A DNA stretch of 31,531 nucleotides from Corallochytrium limacisporum (lineage: Eukaryota; Opisthokonta). The stretch lies in assembly GCA_002811645.1 (NCBI GenBank), contig PDIP01000084.1, positions 7,700 to 39,230 on the forward strand, given 5' to 3'. Of the stretch, positions 8,235-18,597 are shown piece after piece. The translations under genes were made by a program, and so were the position numbers. Below the pieces are notes generated by a model, which was not told the DNA's origin, searched no databases, and was given only the letters and a program-made list of their open reading frames with translations. How positions within the stretch are numbered: the stretch's first letter is position 1; each line of letters starts with the position of its first letter.

Positions 8235-11200
8235 TATAGGAAGGGGGGTGTATTCTTGTGTGTTTGTCTTCGGGGCCAGTACGCACTATTTCACGGGGAC
8301 GCGGGTGTGCTCCTCCTCACCGTTGTAGGCAGCGGAAGTTTCTCCTGCTTGACCGCCCGGGTGCGGATCCCCACCGCGAAACTTTCGGTTGTGGTACAAC
8401 GAGACAGCACCGTGACACAGATGGAACATGAAAGTGAAAGATGACGCCCGCCCTCGTTGTCTCATTAGGGGACGTTCTTGATCCGAAATCCGGGGATTCT
8501 CTTGTGTACGCAACCCACCTGACCTTGTTTACCACAACGGGTTACTCAGACAAGGAGGACAAACTAGTGCCGTGATGGGCTCGTCGAGCAGCAGCAACGA
8601 GAACTTCAACGTGCTCGTTTCATACAACATATTCGGTGAACGCATGCATCGCTATTGGCTGTATCTGCGCTGGTCTATGAACATGTGATGTACTTTTGGA
8701 TCATGAGGCACCAGATCATGGTAATGCGGAACGCTTTATTGAAATGCTGGTCTTTGCGCATGTACACCATGTTCATTTCCGTGGTTCGAAGGGACACATT
8801 CATCGTACAGTGACCGTCCAGCTGGTGACCTTTCCCCGTGCTTACGTACGAACACTTTCCTTTCAAAACACAGCGGACATCGCCTACTTCGTTGCGTTCT
8901 CGTCACGGTAGTGTGCTACGGCATAGCCTTCAAACTCTGTTTGTCTCAATTGTCAGCTAAACTGAACCCATTTTAACTTCTCTAATTTCTCCGATCCGAT
9001 ATGAATTTCAGTTACAGCCACTGCGACGCAGATTTACAACATCAGTCTCTGCCATCGGTAATAACAATGAGTTATGCCGAAAGCTTCTCTCGGATCAATG
9101 ACCTCGATCAATTCAACTTGGCAATTAATTGGCATGAACGGACAGGGAAAGTGGTGTCGAAGACGCTTGTGTGACCTGGCCGTTAGCGCGATATTAAACC
9201 CCATCAGCAAATTGGTTCAAACACTATTGAAAATTGGCGCGTACTATCGCCTAGTTCAACGGACCGTATGACTCAAAGACCGAAGCGTGAGGAATGACTA
9301 CAAGCTGCCATACCAATCACCTCATCCAGTACGCGCTAGGCGCACCAGTCAGAGATCCGTCTTCACATTTTGAATTGTCCTTTAGGTTTAGGGTACACAT
9401 TCCGAACCATTGTCAATTGATCTTGTCGGTGTACCGAGTCCGTCCCAACTACAAGAGGATTTCTTTCCCAGCCAACGGAGAATGAAATAGAAATCGTGTA
9501 GCACGCAGACTCCTATCAGGAGAGGGTTGGCCAAGGGGCGGTGCTGACTTAAATGATGACCGACACCGCAACGTCTCAACCTTTTGAGTGGTTGAACCAT
9601 ATCCCATGTGAGCGTGGGTTTCTGCGTTGTTGGGTCTTGAGCCTGCCCCATTTGAATGATTTGCAAAGACTGCATTCCTCAGCGGCGACGGACAGCTGTG
9701 CGTACACCATCATCACGAGAGGGTGAGGACCCCTAAAACTTAACAGTCTATTTACCATTGATATTGACTTTTGTGCTTGGGAATACGGTGCGGCACAGAT
9801 CGGGATTGCAATGCAAATGGTATACAAATGCGGATACGGACAGAGAGTATTAGGTGAAGGTAGACATGTGAGAGTGGGCGGCCCGGGCTGGTAAGCAAAA
9901 AAAATTGCAATGTACGATGCGACAAGAAACCATAAACAGAGAGAGGAGGAGAAGAGTCGCGATGCGCGTGGGGGGGTGCGGCGGTCCATGTGTTTCAAAC
10001 ACACCGCGAACAAAACACACAATACCCTCAGGAGGACGGGAGAACAGCTGGCTTTTTCCCCGCTCACTGCCAGTTTGACAGTATACTTGCTGTGGAAGAT
10101 TTGACAAAGTTGGGTTTGGAATGCGGTGTATCTTGTGACGGTTGGCGATCGGATCGGTGACATTGGACAGTTGTGATTCATTGGCCAAGAATTGAGGGAG
10201 TGCGAACACAAGGTGAATTGTGCCAAGATCCCCGAGCCGCCCCCGGATGGAGTGCAGTGATGCAGGACATCTGTGAAGCCGGAGCTTAAGGCGAGAGTGC
10301 AACAGCCATGAAGTGCTCCTGGTCCTATGCTTCAAACCACACAACCCTGACAGGAACCAAATAAGTTCTTCTATAGCCTCTTGGCCTACCTTTGGTGATC
10401 ACCTTAGTGTTTTGCTAATCGTACGCCCCGACTGCTTTCACTTGATGTGTGCACACTTCAGAACCCTTTGCGTGCTCCACAACAGTATAGCTGGTGGCTG
10501 TTCCAAGAGAACTTGGGAAGCTGCGCGACTATTTCCTCAAAGTGCTAACGCAGACCAGTAAATCATTTGGAAGAGAACCGACCCGATATGTTCACCACGG
10601 CCGTACGGAAAATGTTCCAGTGGGCCACATTGTTGTGGCTTTCCTTTCTTTCTTTTTGTTCTCTCTGTGTGCTTTCGAAACAAGTTCCTGCCCGTGCGGA
10701 TCTCGTTCGACAATTTCGACCTCCGTCATGCTCGACACCTTCCGCTTCTTAACTATTTCCGTTGTCTGCTCTGGCCCCGTTCAATACAAAGTGAGTTTCG
10801 TCGAGTTCTATCATTAGTGGGGTGTGTCGTTGGGGCTCCAGTTGCTTGGTCGTCTGTGGCATGCGGTCTTTTGTTCATTTTGGATCTGATCTACTCAGGC
10901 ATTTTCATCAGAAGGAATGCACACCTCTTAGTCTGTGTGATACAAAACAGCTGGGAAGAACCTGGCAGAGTTGTCCGGTGTGCTGGCCGAGTTCCGGCCC
11001 CATCGTGACCTTATCCATGTCGATCCATTTAGCGGAGCGATTGCCTTGAGGGGTCTGACCTCGTTGAATCAATTCAGCAGGGGACTACAGCGATGGCTTG
11101 AAAGACCAGTTTTTGGCGGTGGAAATCAAACAGTCCCAGACGTGGGCAGGCACTACGGTGGAAAGAGCAGATTTTGGTTCCCAGGATAGACATTTAGGAA

Positions 11201-11631
11201 TGAACAGAGTAAGAAAGGGTAACGAAATACTTCGGATTTAAGCGACGTCAATATGGCACCTGCGATTTTTCTTGCGCACTCTTGTATCATTCGACGAGAT
11301 AGCTGAGCACTGTTCGTGATGCAAATCCTCCATTGGACGCAGATCCGAGCCAAAATAGGGCATGCAGTCGTGCAAACACAAGATGCCAACGCCTATTCCC
11401 AAAGAGACGACCTTACAAATTCATAGTACGATCACAAACAAACCATGAGAACAGGGATGAACCTTAGCATGGTCATGAACCACGATCGTTGACGCTATTG
11501 GTTGAGCATCATCCATATCAATCTAGAGCATGCATAAACGTCTACAACACATGTTTGCTTGCCATTTGCAACCCATCTTCGAATATCGCATAGGAGAGTG
11601 TGGCGGGGCTCAAGGACATGTGCGTGCACGT

Positions 11632-11637
11632 TTTATT
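11632..11637 (-). terminator. AATAAA poly(A) signal of the AKAP17A-like gene
   Basis: AATAAA on the minus strand begins 19 nt beyond the last base of the stop codon at 11656, a usual place for a polyadenylation signal in a compact genome. Confidence 0.6.
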
Positions 11638-11655
11638 GTTCCTATGTGTTGCCGT

Positions 11656-13332
11656 TTAGCTGATCCTAAACCGACTCCGTGGGGGTACAATGACAGCAGA
11701 AACTACAGTCCGGGATCCGTAAAGGGCAGCATGGTCCGTTGACTGTAGACGACCGCCGCGCTGACGCAGATCCCGGAGCTGCTCAATGAGTGTGAACACT
11801 GGCAGCTCTGAAGCAGAAGCAGTAGGAGGCTCGAGGACTCCTAGCTCCTCCTCGTATTCGTCTGTCGCGCTCTGTGTCCGCTTACGTTTCTCTCGGCGGT
11901 AATGTGTGGATTGTTGCATTGCCTGATTGCGCGATGATTGTTCCGGCTGCTTGTCTTGCTGCTGTTTCGTGATTTGCCGAGTCTGGCGTTGCCGGAGCTG
12001 GTTCCGTATGGCGACAATTTGGTGTTGCTCTTCCATTAGCAAGTTCACTAAAGTCTTAAGTGTGACTATACGAACGGCACGCAGTTCTGCGGTCCTCCTG
12101 GATTCGCGTTCGCGCATGATCTTTAGCTCTTGCGCGCGAAGAACTTCTCTTTTGATGCGGCGCCTTTCCTCTTCTTCCTCGGCAAGCCTGCGATCCTCTT
12201 CCTCGCGCTCACGGCGCCTTTTCTCCTCATCAAGCCGCTTTTGTTCCATACGACGGGCTTCACGCTCCAGGTGCTCCTGTTCCCGAAGTCGTCGTCGTTC
12301 TTCTGCTCGTTCTTGAGCCAAGCGCTTGCGTTCTTCTCTCTCTTTCCTTAAGCGCTCACGCATCTCCTCTTCTTCCCGGATACGACGCTCATCTTCAAGG
12401 GCTGCGTCGCTGAGGGTTCCATCCACGTCCCAGAGTACTTCAATCTCTGCTGTTCCTTTGGCCCTAGATGATTGTCCACCATCAAACTCAAGGCAACGCC
12501 CGTAGAGAGTGTCGAACGCCCTTACAAAATCATCAACGTGGTCGAACATCAGTCTGACTTCCACATGAAGGACAACGCCCACCTTTCTCAGTGCCTCCGG
12601 TGTTCGAGAGTCGTCCTTCACTACACGGTGTCTCAGAACGGGGCCAAAACTTTGTGTGAAGTACATGACAACACTAGTTTCCGAAGTCTCAATCTTTCCG
12701 TCGACACTGAACCACCGCAGGGGAAGACCGCTAACCACAAGAGTGTCTGGGCGCTCGCCTCTAGGCAAAGTTTTCCACGTGTCTCGGTTCGTAGACCCAA
12801 AATGAGTCGCCCAGGCCTGATGTTGCCGTTTCAAAGCATCTTCTCTACTTGATTCGTTTGGTGAGAGGATGGTGATGTGGATGGTACCTTCGGTGTCAGC
12901 AGAGCCGGTACCTGACAGAGCGTGCTGCGGCCCATGCTTGTGCTGCGTGAGGCGCATCGTTCGTTCATTCAAAACGTAGACTTCCTCGTGAATATTTAAT
13001 TTCTTTCCTGGTGCTCCTCGCATCTTAACTGAAGCCAATTCCTTTGGACAGCTGATCTTGGCTGGGATCTCCAGATGTACCTGGTGTCTTGACATGTAGA
13101 CTGGTTTCAGTGAACCTGTTAGCGCCCTGGCAACACTCTTCCAGGGGACCTTCTCAGCGAAGTCTATACGGTGCTCAATTGCGAAGATTTCACCAATTTG
13201 CTCCATAATTTCCCAGCTGTTTTTTATCCGTCGACCTCCGCGATTCTGTTTCCGATCCTCACAAACCGTGACCTTGATCAGGGTCCGGTGGCTTGGCGCT
13301 ATCCGAATGCCGGTGAATTTCCCAAGGTCCAT
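11656..13332 (-). CDS. AKAP17A-like (SFRS17A/XE7) RNA-processing protein
   Basis: The protein has 558 residues from the ATG at 13332. The frame extends upstream only to a GTG codon, so 13332 is the first in-frame ATG, and its context (AGCATGG) is good. The N-terminal part has the family's SWEIMEQI segment and a GERPDTLVVSGLPLRWF block near residue 193, closely matching the animal AKAP17A signature around GERPDTIHLEGLPCKWF. An RRM-like fold follows (about 195-300). Next is a highly charged Glu/Arg coiled coil (about 312-415), then Gln-rich and basic segments with a likely nuclear signal (REKRKRTQ). In animals the protein is a nuclear-speckle splicing regulator that also anchors protein kinase A. 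The splicing role is the safer transfer; the PKA-binding helix is not evident here. It shares a 685-bp upstream spacer with WDR33. Confidence 0.85.
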   Translation of the reverse strand: MDLGKFTGIRIAPSHRTLIKVTVCEDRKQNRGGRRIKNSWEIMEQIGEIFAIEHRIDFAEKVPWKSVARALTGSLKPVYMSRHQVHLEIPAKISCPKELASVKMRGAPGKKLNIHEEVYVLNERTMRLTQHKHGPQHALSGTGSADTEGTIHITILSPNESSREDALKRQHQAWATHFGSTNRDTWKTLPRGERPDTLVVSGLPLRWFSVDGKIETSETSVVMYFTQSFGPVLRHRVVKDDSRTPEALRKVGVVLHVEVRLMFDHVDDFVRAFDTLYGRCLEFDGGQSSRAKGTAEIEVLWDVDGTLSDAALEDERRIREEEEMRERLRKEREERKRLAQERAEERRRLREQEHLEREARRMEQKRLDEEKRRREREEEDRRLAEEEEERRRIKREVLRAQELKIMRERESRRTAELRAVRIVTLKTLVNLLMEEQHQIVAIRNQLRQRQTRQITKQQQDKQPEQSSRNQAMQQSTHYRREKRKRTQSATDEYEEELGVLEPPTASASELPVFTLIEQLRDLRQRGGRLQSTDHAALYGSRTVVSAVIVPPRSRFRIS

Positions 13333-14017
13333 GCTGCTACTTTCTGCTTCATGAATAGTCAGCAGACATTTCAAATATGCTGCCCAAATACAGGCAAATA
13401 GTGTTCCCACAACATTACGGTGTATGAAGTCTTGAACGTGATCTGTTCATATTCAATGTTCAAGATCCGCATGACCAGTCTCGCCTCTTCAGCACCCTTA
13501 CATGGCACTTAGCAATCGTACTAGCGGACGAATGAACAAGAGTACAGTGGCCTAGCACAGATCTTAAAATAGGCGTTTCTTGGCCTCACATATCGCCGTC
13601 GACACATTTGCACAATGTGACTCGCCGTACACATCCGAAGGACTGTCTTCAGCCGGGAACAGGCGGAACAGGGGGGGGGGGAGCAAGCGCGCGGTGGTCG
13701 GGAGGGGTGGTCGCCCAATGCACCGGTACACAGTAAACACGACTGGCTCCATTGGTTTCCACAGTGTTTTGCGTATGTGAGCTTTGGCCATTGATAATCA
13801 CGATGGACATTGCCATAGAGGTTTGTTAAGAATGAAATGCTCAAACTATTTTAGACACTCTTGGCAATAAATAAATGTGTATGTAAACGGAGGAACTATA
13901 AACATTGTCCGCGGACAGCAGATTGCGGCAGGAATCCAGCATGTAAAAAGAGTCAGACAATGTCCGTTATTGGGGACTGAGCTAAGTTGACATTGTACAG
14001 AGTACAGTATTGGCACA
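13333..14017. promoter_or_regulatory. Divergent promoter spacer, AKAP17A-like / WDR33
   Basis: This 685-bp spacer separates two gene starts that point away from each other. It contains an inverted CCAAT box (ATTGG, 13751-13755), 263 bp before the WDR33 ATG, and a G11 run (13671-13681). I see no clear TATA box for either gene. No ORF in it is convincing. Confidence 0.5.
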
Positions 14018-15820
14018 ATGGACGGTGTCAAACAGGAGATTCGTGTACCGCCCAGCGGCTATGTGCCGGGACATCTGCGTGTTCAGGCCTTTGGCAAAGC
14101 TGGCCTCTCGATGGGTCCGAATGCCCGCCACGACGGTCAGGTCCGCCGCCGATCTTCAGCTCGAAAAACAGTAGATGTATACAGTAGCGTTGCGAAATAT
14201 ATTATTGCACGGAAGGAAAAGAATGTCAGGCCGGGTCGGCGACAGGCACGAGAACCGGTTTGGGGCATGCCAGACTATCATTTCTTCAAGGACCTCGAGG
14301 CGCCGCAGAGCTACGTTGATACGCCAGCCTCAAGTCTTACGACACGATATGTACATACTTCGGTGAACAATGACCGTCATCCACTTTTCTGTGCAGAGTG
14401 GAATCCTGATGGTCGACGTCTTGTAACCGGATCAAGCTACGGTGAATTTACATTATGGAACGCATTGACTTTCAACTTCGAAACAATTCTGCAAGCGCAT
14501 TCTTCAGCGGTGCGTGCAATGAGTTGGAGTCACAATGGTCTGTGGATGATTGCAGGTGACAACGATGGCACAGTGAAGTATTGGCAGGCCAACATGAACT
14601 CAGTTCTTGAGTTGAAACCCCATAACGAAAGCATTCGTGGCTTGACTTGGAGTCCTAACGGAGCAAAGTTTGTAAGTGCCAGTGACGATCGGAAGCTGAT
14701 TCTACATGATTTTGCCACAGGCACTCCAGAGAAAGTCATGGAAGGCCATGGTTGGGATTTACGTACGTGTGAATGGCATCCATCGCATTCTTTGATCGCA
14801 TCCGGTGGTAAGGACAACCAAGTCAAGTTTTGGGATCCGCGATCGGGTACAAACTTGAGTACTATCTACGGACACAAAAACACAGTGCAGCAAGTCACAT
14901 GGAACAAACACAATAGCAATTGGTTGCTGACCTGCAGTCGTGACAAACTGATTCGTTTATATGATATTCGGGTTATGCGCGAAATCCAGGTCTTCCGAGG
15001 TCATCAGGACGAAGCGATGAGTATTTCGTGGCATCCAATCCACGAAAATTTATTCGTGAGCGGTGGTTCTGATGGTTCAACGATCTATTGGCTTGCCGAC
15101 CATGAGAAACCTGTCGCTGCCATTCCTGTGGCCCACGAACAGGCAGTTTGGGCGGTTGCATGGCATCCTTTGGGCCACGTATTGGCCACTGGCAGCAACG
15201 ACTGCACTCTAAAATTCTGGACTCGCCACAGGCCGGGTGACCAGCTACGGGACAAAACGAAGAAGCTGGAAGATCCCAACGCTTATGACGATGAGGATGA
15301 CAAGTACGCGGATGTTATCATCCCTGGTATCGACATGGCCATGACAGCCAAGCCAGAGGCTATGCCTCCACCGCCTCCACCTCGCGGTGGCGGTGGACGG
15401 TACGGGGGTGGTCTCTCCAGTCCGAGAGATGACGATGACCGTGCCTACGCCCGGCGTCGGGACCATCGGGATAATCGTGGACCACCACCACCGCCCCCTG
15501 GACCACCATCAGGTCCGCCGCCTCCGCCGCCAACTGGACCGCCGTCGAACGGCAGGCACGGACTGCTGGGCAGTGCCCCACCACCTCCTCCACCCCCTGG
15601 TGGCCCTTACGAGGCGGATCGCTTCGGTGGCGACCGCAACGGCTACGATCGTGATCAGTACCGTCGTGGCGGTGATGATCGCTACCAGCAGCGTGACAGA
15701 TACGATGACCGTGACCGCCGTGACCGGTACCAACAACAGAATGATCGCCGTGGTCCACCACGAGACGATGACCGGCGCCGAGAGCGCAAGGGCCGCAGCC
15801 GTTTCGGTGATCGTCGCTAA
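14018..15820 (+). CDS. WDR33: Polyadenylation factor WDR33/Pfs2
   Basis: The protein has 600 residues. It is the WD40 subunit of the cleavage and polyadenylation specificity factor; in animals WDR33, with CPSF30, contacts the AAUAAA signal. A basic N-terminal segment containing RRRSSARKTVDVYSSVAKYI precedes the propeller, as in the family. Seven WD repeats span about residues 115-415. Strongly conserved stretches include RRLVTGSSYGEFTLWN, LTFNFETILQAHSSAVRAM, NWLLTCSRDKLIRLYDIR, SGGSDGSTIYW and ATGSNDCTLKFWTRHRPGDQ. The C-terminal 150 residues are polyproline tracts and a run rich in Asp, Arg and Gly, which are typical RNA-binding or phase-separating tails. This tail is longer than in yeast Pfs2 and shorter than in human WDR33. 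ATG at 14018 (CACAATGG). The stop is 66 bp from the opposing NARS2 stop. Confidence 0.95.
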   Translation: MDGVKQEIRVPPSGYVPGHLRVQAFGKAGLSMGPNARHDGQVRRRSSARKTVDVYSSVAKYIIARKEKNVRPGRRQAREPVWGMPDYHFFKDLEAPQSYVDTPASSLTTRYVHTSVNNDRHPLFCAEWNPDGRRLVTGSSYGEFTLWNALTFNFETILQAHSSAVRAMSWSHNGLWMIAGDNDGTVKYWQANMNSVLELKPHNESIRGLTWSPNGAKFVSASDDRKLILHDFATGTPEKVMEGHGWDLRTCEWHPSHSLIASGGKDNQVKFWDPRSGTNLSTIYGHKNTVQQVTWNKHNSNWLLTCSRDKLIRLYDIRVMREIQVFRGHQDEAMSISWHPIHENLFVSGGSDGSTIYWLADHEKPVAAIPVAHEQAVWAVAWHPLGHVLATGSNDCTLKFWTRHRPGDQLRDKTKKLEDPNAYDDEDDKYADVIIPGIDMAMTAKPEAMPPPPPPRGGGGRYGGGLSSPRDDDDRAYARRRDHRDNRGPPPPPPGPPSGPPPPPPTGPPSNGRHGLLGSAPPPPPPPGGPYEADRFGGDRNGYDRDQYRRGGDDRYQQRDRYDDRDRRDRYQQQNDRRGPPRDDDRRRERKGRSRFGDRR

Positions 15821-15886
15821 AGAGTGATAAATGCTATAACAAAGATGTAATAACTTATGTGTATGCTTCGTTGTCTCAAGCTCTCT

Positions 15887-17422
15887 TCACGCAACCATGC
15901 CGTCGAGACGTGCAATCGGGAACGGTAACGTATCACGAATATTTCTGCACCCAGCTACGAACATTATTAGCCGTTCCATCCCTAAGCCCCAACCTCCGTG
16001 GGGAGGACAGCCGTACTCGCGCAGGCGCATGTACCACGAGAGATCGCTGCGCATTTGCTCAGAAGTGACTTGTTTCATGAGGATATCGTATCGGTGTTCG
16101 CGCAGGGATCCGCCTATGAGCTCGCCCACACGTGGAACCAGGAGGTCAAATGACTCAGTGCGTTCGTTATGTGTGCCAGAACGCAGCATGTACCACGGCT
16201 TGCATGAGATAGGAAAGCGCTCCACGATGCCCAACCCCCCACCAAAGTAATGTTCCACCAGCCATGCCTCCTCAGAACTGCCCAGGCCATCTTCGAATTT
16301 GAATCTCGGAAAGTGTCCGCTTTTCTGGAGCAGAACAACTGCGTCGCCATAGTCAATCACTGGCAGACGATGGTTACCGGGCTGTAGATCGACCTCGCCC
16401 TCGAATTTCCAGTTTGCAATCCCTTGTAGCAGACTAAGGTGCTCATCATAGTGAACGGGATCCATATCTGGATAGTTTTGATTGGCAATTTCGTGCATAA
16501 CAGCCAATTCTTCCGCGTGTGTCTGAGCCACTGCACCGCAGGCTGCCCCGACAACCTCAATCGCCGTGCCCTGTAGTTGCCGCAGATCATTCACGAATGC
16601 CTCTTCAATCTCAAGCATATGGAACTCTGCAAGATGCCTCGATGTGTCGCTACGTTCCGCCCGGAAGGCTGGTGACATTGTGTAGACACGCCTATGGCTG
16701 TTGCTCGCAACTTCGAGGTGCAGCTGCCCACTGACCGTCAACTTTGCGGTAGAATCAGCATCTCCTGAGTTGTTCTGCGTCAAAGATCCCGGCCCCATAG
16801 AGATCGGGTAATCCACAATGAATTGCTCACCGGCACCCTCGCAATCATTGGAGGTTAAGGCCGGTGTATGGATCTGCAAGTAATTCGAGGAGCGCAAGGT
16901 CTCGTGGCAGGTATGGAAGACAGTGTCTCGAATTCGAGTCATGGCGCTGAGGTAACGACTCCTCAGCCTAGCTTCCGGCATAGTTCGCAAGTACTCGAGC
17001 GTGTGCCGCTTCTTTTGCAACGGATAGTTGTCAACTGCACGGCCTACGCACTTCAAATCTTTGATAACCAGCTCTGCAATACCCTTCGGTGATAGCTGGA
17101 CTAATCCGGTGACTTCGATGGCATCACCAGTGGATATATGATTGAAATGTGCCCCTGGATCATCGCTGACTGCCTGCAGTCCGTCGATCGATGATCCATC
17201 ATCAACCATACAGAATCCCACTCGTTTCTGTTTGCGGACACTGCGAACCCAGCCTTTAATCGTCACGTCGTGCCCAGTCTGTATTCCAGTGCCGTTTAAG
17301 ACATTTCTGACTGTGATCAGGGGCTGTAAGTATTTTCCGCGAAACACCCTAGTGGTTGATATATTCCGTTGTCCTGAATTCAGGGGACTAGTTCTCAGTA
17401 TCCCCGTAGCCAGTCGCAACAT
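15887..17422 (-). CDS. NARS2: Asparaginyl-tRNA synthetase, mitochondrial
   Basis: This 511-residue class IIb aminoacyl-tRNA synthetase charges tRNA-Asn in the mitochondrion. Residues 1-28 are rich in Arg, Ser and Thr with no acidic residue, which fits a matrix-targeting presequence. The OB-fold anticodon-binding domain (about 35-130) has VTIKGWVRSVRKQKRVGFCMV. The catalytic domain follows, with motif 1 region (IHTPALTSNDCEGAGEQF), motif 2 (FRAERSDTSRHLAEFHMLEIE) and motif 3 (GWGLGMERLIMF). The TSNDCEGAG stretch and length are those of AsnRS rather than AspRS. The chain ends FPIARLDGMVA, slightly extended beyond the usual FPR-type end. ATG at 17422; the reading frame is intact. Confidence 0.95.
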   Translation of the reverse strand: MLRLATGILRTSPLNSGQRNISTTRVFRGKYLQPLITVRNVLNGTGIQTGHDVTIKGWVRSVRKQKRVGFCMVDDGSSIDGLQAVSDDPGAHFNHISTGDAIEVTGLVQLSPKGIAELVIKDLKCVGRAVDNYPLQKKRHTLEYLRTMPEARLRSRYLSAMTRIRDTVFHTCHETLRSSNYLQIHTPALTSNDCEGAGEQFIVDYPISMGPGSLTQNNSGDADSTAKLTVSGQLHLEVASNSHRRVYTMSPAFRAERSDTSRHLAEFHMLEIEEAFVNDLRQLQGTAIEVVGAACGAVAQTHAEELAVMHEIANQNYPDMDPVHYDEHLSLLQGIANWKFEGEVDLQPGNHRLPVIDYGDAVVLLQKSGHFPRFKFEDGLGSSEEAWLVEHYFGGGLGIVERFPISCKPWYMLRSGTHNERTESFDLLVPRVGELIGGSLREHRYDILMKQVTSEQMRSDLSWYMRLREYGCPPHGGWGLGMERLIMFVAGCRNIRDTLPFPIARLDGMVA

Positions 17423-17928
17423 GTTCTATACTATTCTATTCTTAGAGATCGCATTATTGGGCTGTCAGACATACTTCTGATCAGTTTCAAGCTATCACAA
17501 AACACTGCGCTATAGAAGTGAGTGACGAACAGAAGTAGCTTTAGAATATCCCCAAAGTCCACGGCGCATTGCGTACATGCCACGATACTCGGCACCCTAT
17601 TCGCGTGCGCGGCCCGTCCTCACTTGAAACCCTTGCCAAGTGGCGGGGAACCTCTCTCCCCCCCCCCCCCCCGGGGGACCCAGTGCCCCTCCTTCGGCTG
17701 GTAAGCCACACCGTCCCTCTGGACTCTTTCACGGTTTACCTGTATAACCGTTGTGTATCCGTGGCCGCATGCAGAACTGCGTAACGAAGATGGTAGCAGT
17801 ACACTTTCCAACCGATGGCAAACCGAAGGTACTAGAGTCCACGTGCTTAGATCGACATGTGAGTTCAAAATAAATACACTTGTAGTGTAGGCATAGTTGG
17901 CAACGTGTACACATCAAAAGAGAAAACC
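17423..17928. promoter_or_regulatory. Divergent promoter spacer, NARS2 / OPRT
   Basis: This 506-bp spacer lies between two divergent starts. It holds an inverted CCAAT box (ATTGG, 17456-17460), only 34 bp from the NARS2 start and so perhaps inside its leader. It also holds a C15-G5 block (17658-17677). No TATA box is obvious. Confidence 0.45.
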
Positions 17929-18555
17929 ATGGAACTTCCTATGACTCCGGAGCTGGAAACCCTCATCAACGAGCTGTACGATGTTGGTGCGGTCAAATTT
18001 GGTACCTTTACTCTGAAGAGTGGTATTGAGAGCCCTATCTATCTGGATTTGCGAGTAACTGTCAGCTATCCTGCGCTCCTGCAGAAGGTTGCAGACCAGA
18101 TGTGGCGCGCTGTTGAAAATTGTGACTTTGACCGCGTCTGTGGTGTGCCCTACACGGCTCTGCCATTCGGAACTGTACTGTCCTTGCAGCACGACAAAGG
18201 AATGGTGATACGGCGTAAGGAGAAGAAAGACTACGGCACCAAGAAGCTGGTGGATGGTGTCTTTGAGGAGGGCCAGAAGTGCCTGGTAGTCGAGGACTTG
18301 GTGAGCAGCGGTGGATCAGTTTTGGAGACCGTCGCTGACCTGCGCACTGTTGGCATGAAGGTAGAGCATACAGTCGTTTTGGTAGACCGTGAGCAAGGTG
18401 GCCGTCAGCGACTCGAGAAAGAAGGCATTACATTGCACAGTGTCCTGACCCTGACGTCGGTCATGAACATCCTCAAGAAGAATGGCAAAATGGATGAAAG
18501 TCTGGTCACCAAGGTCAAGGAGTTCCTTGCTGCAAATCAATTCAAGGCCGAATAA
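17929..18555 (+). CDS. Orotate phosphoribosyltransferase, UMPS type, stand-alone
   Basis: This 208-residue enzyme converts orotate and PRPP to OMP in pyrimidine synthesis. The open frame begins at a GTG (17905), but the ATG at 17929 lies in an ideal ACCATGG context and is taken as the start. Conserved parts are [38 protein letters not shown] (the flexible catalytic loop) and the PRPP-binding loop [12 protein letters not shown] at about 120-131. The sequence resembles the OPRT half of animal/plant UMP synthase more than yeast Ura5. The OMP decarboxylase half is absent: a TAA stop is followed by a poly(A) signal and no decarboxylase ORF. Confidence 0.94.
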   Translation: MELPMTPELETLINELYDVGAVKFGTFTLKSGIESPIYLDLRVTVSYPALLQKVADQMWRAVENCDFDRVCGVPYTALPFGTVLSLQHDKGMVIRRKEKKDYGTKKLVDGVFEEGQKCLVVEDLVSSGGSVLETVADLRTVGMKVEHTVVLVDREQGGRQRLEKEGITLHSVLTLTSVMNILKKNGKMDESLVTKVKEFLAANQFKAE

Positions 18556-18597
18556 TGCAACGCAGTGATATGTATCACATCTATGAGAAGGTAGCAA

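Larger units (their letters stand above)
6480..11655. other. 5.2-kb region without a convincing gene
   Basis: No ORF here has ATG start, protein-like composition and a recognisable motif together. The left third (about 6780-8450) is C/T/G-rich, with homopolymer runs (C10 at 6842-6851, G14 at 8221-8234, poly-A near 7730) and C/T-rich stretches. The rest (8450-11655) is of mixed composition with scattered short ORFs. Both flanking genes are on the minus strand, so this is the upstream region of the membrane-protein gene and the downstream region of the AKAP17A-like gene. A long regulatory region, non-coding RNAs, a spliced gene I cannot resolve, or decayed mobile DNA are all possible. Confidence 0.55.

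Noticed and set aside
7157-8239. 360-codon open frame on the plus strand
   Set aside because: It starts at GTG, its composition follows C/T/G tracts (polyproline, Phe/Ser runs, terminal polyglycine from G14), and it shows no domain.
9576-10226. 216-codon open frame on the minus strand
   Set aside because: It begins at TTG and has no recognisable motif. Its Cys/Ser/Pro-rich composition looks like a chance frame.
13333-13410. N-terminal extension of the AKAP17A-like protein
   Set aside because: It needs a GTG start; the ATG at 13332 has a good context and the family match begins after it.
17905-17928. Eight-codon N-terminal extension of OPRT
   Set aside because: It begins at GTG; the ATG at 17929 in ACCATGG context is the natural start.
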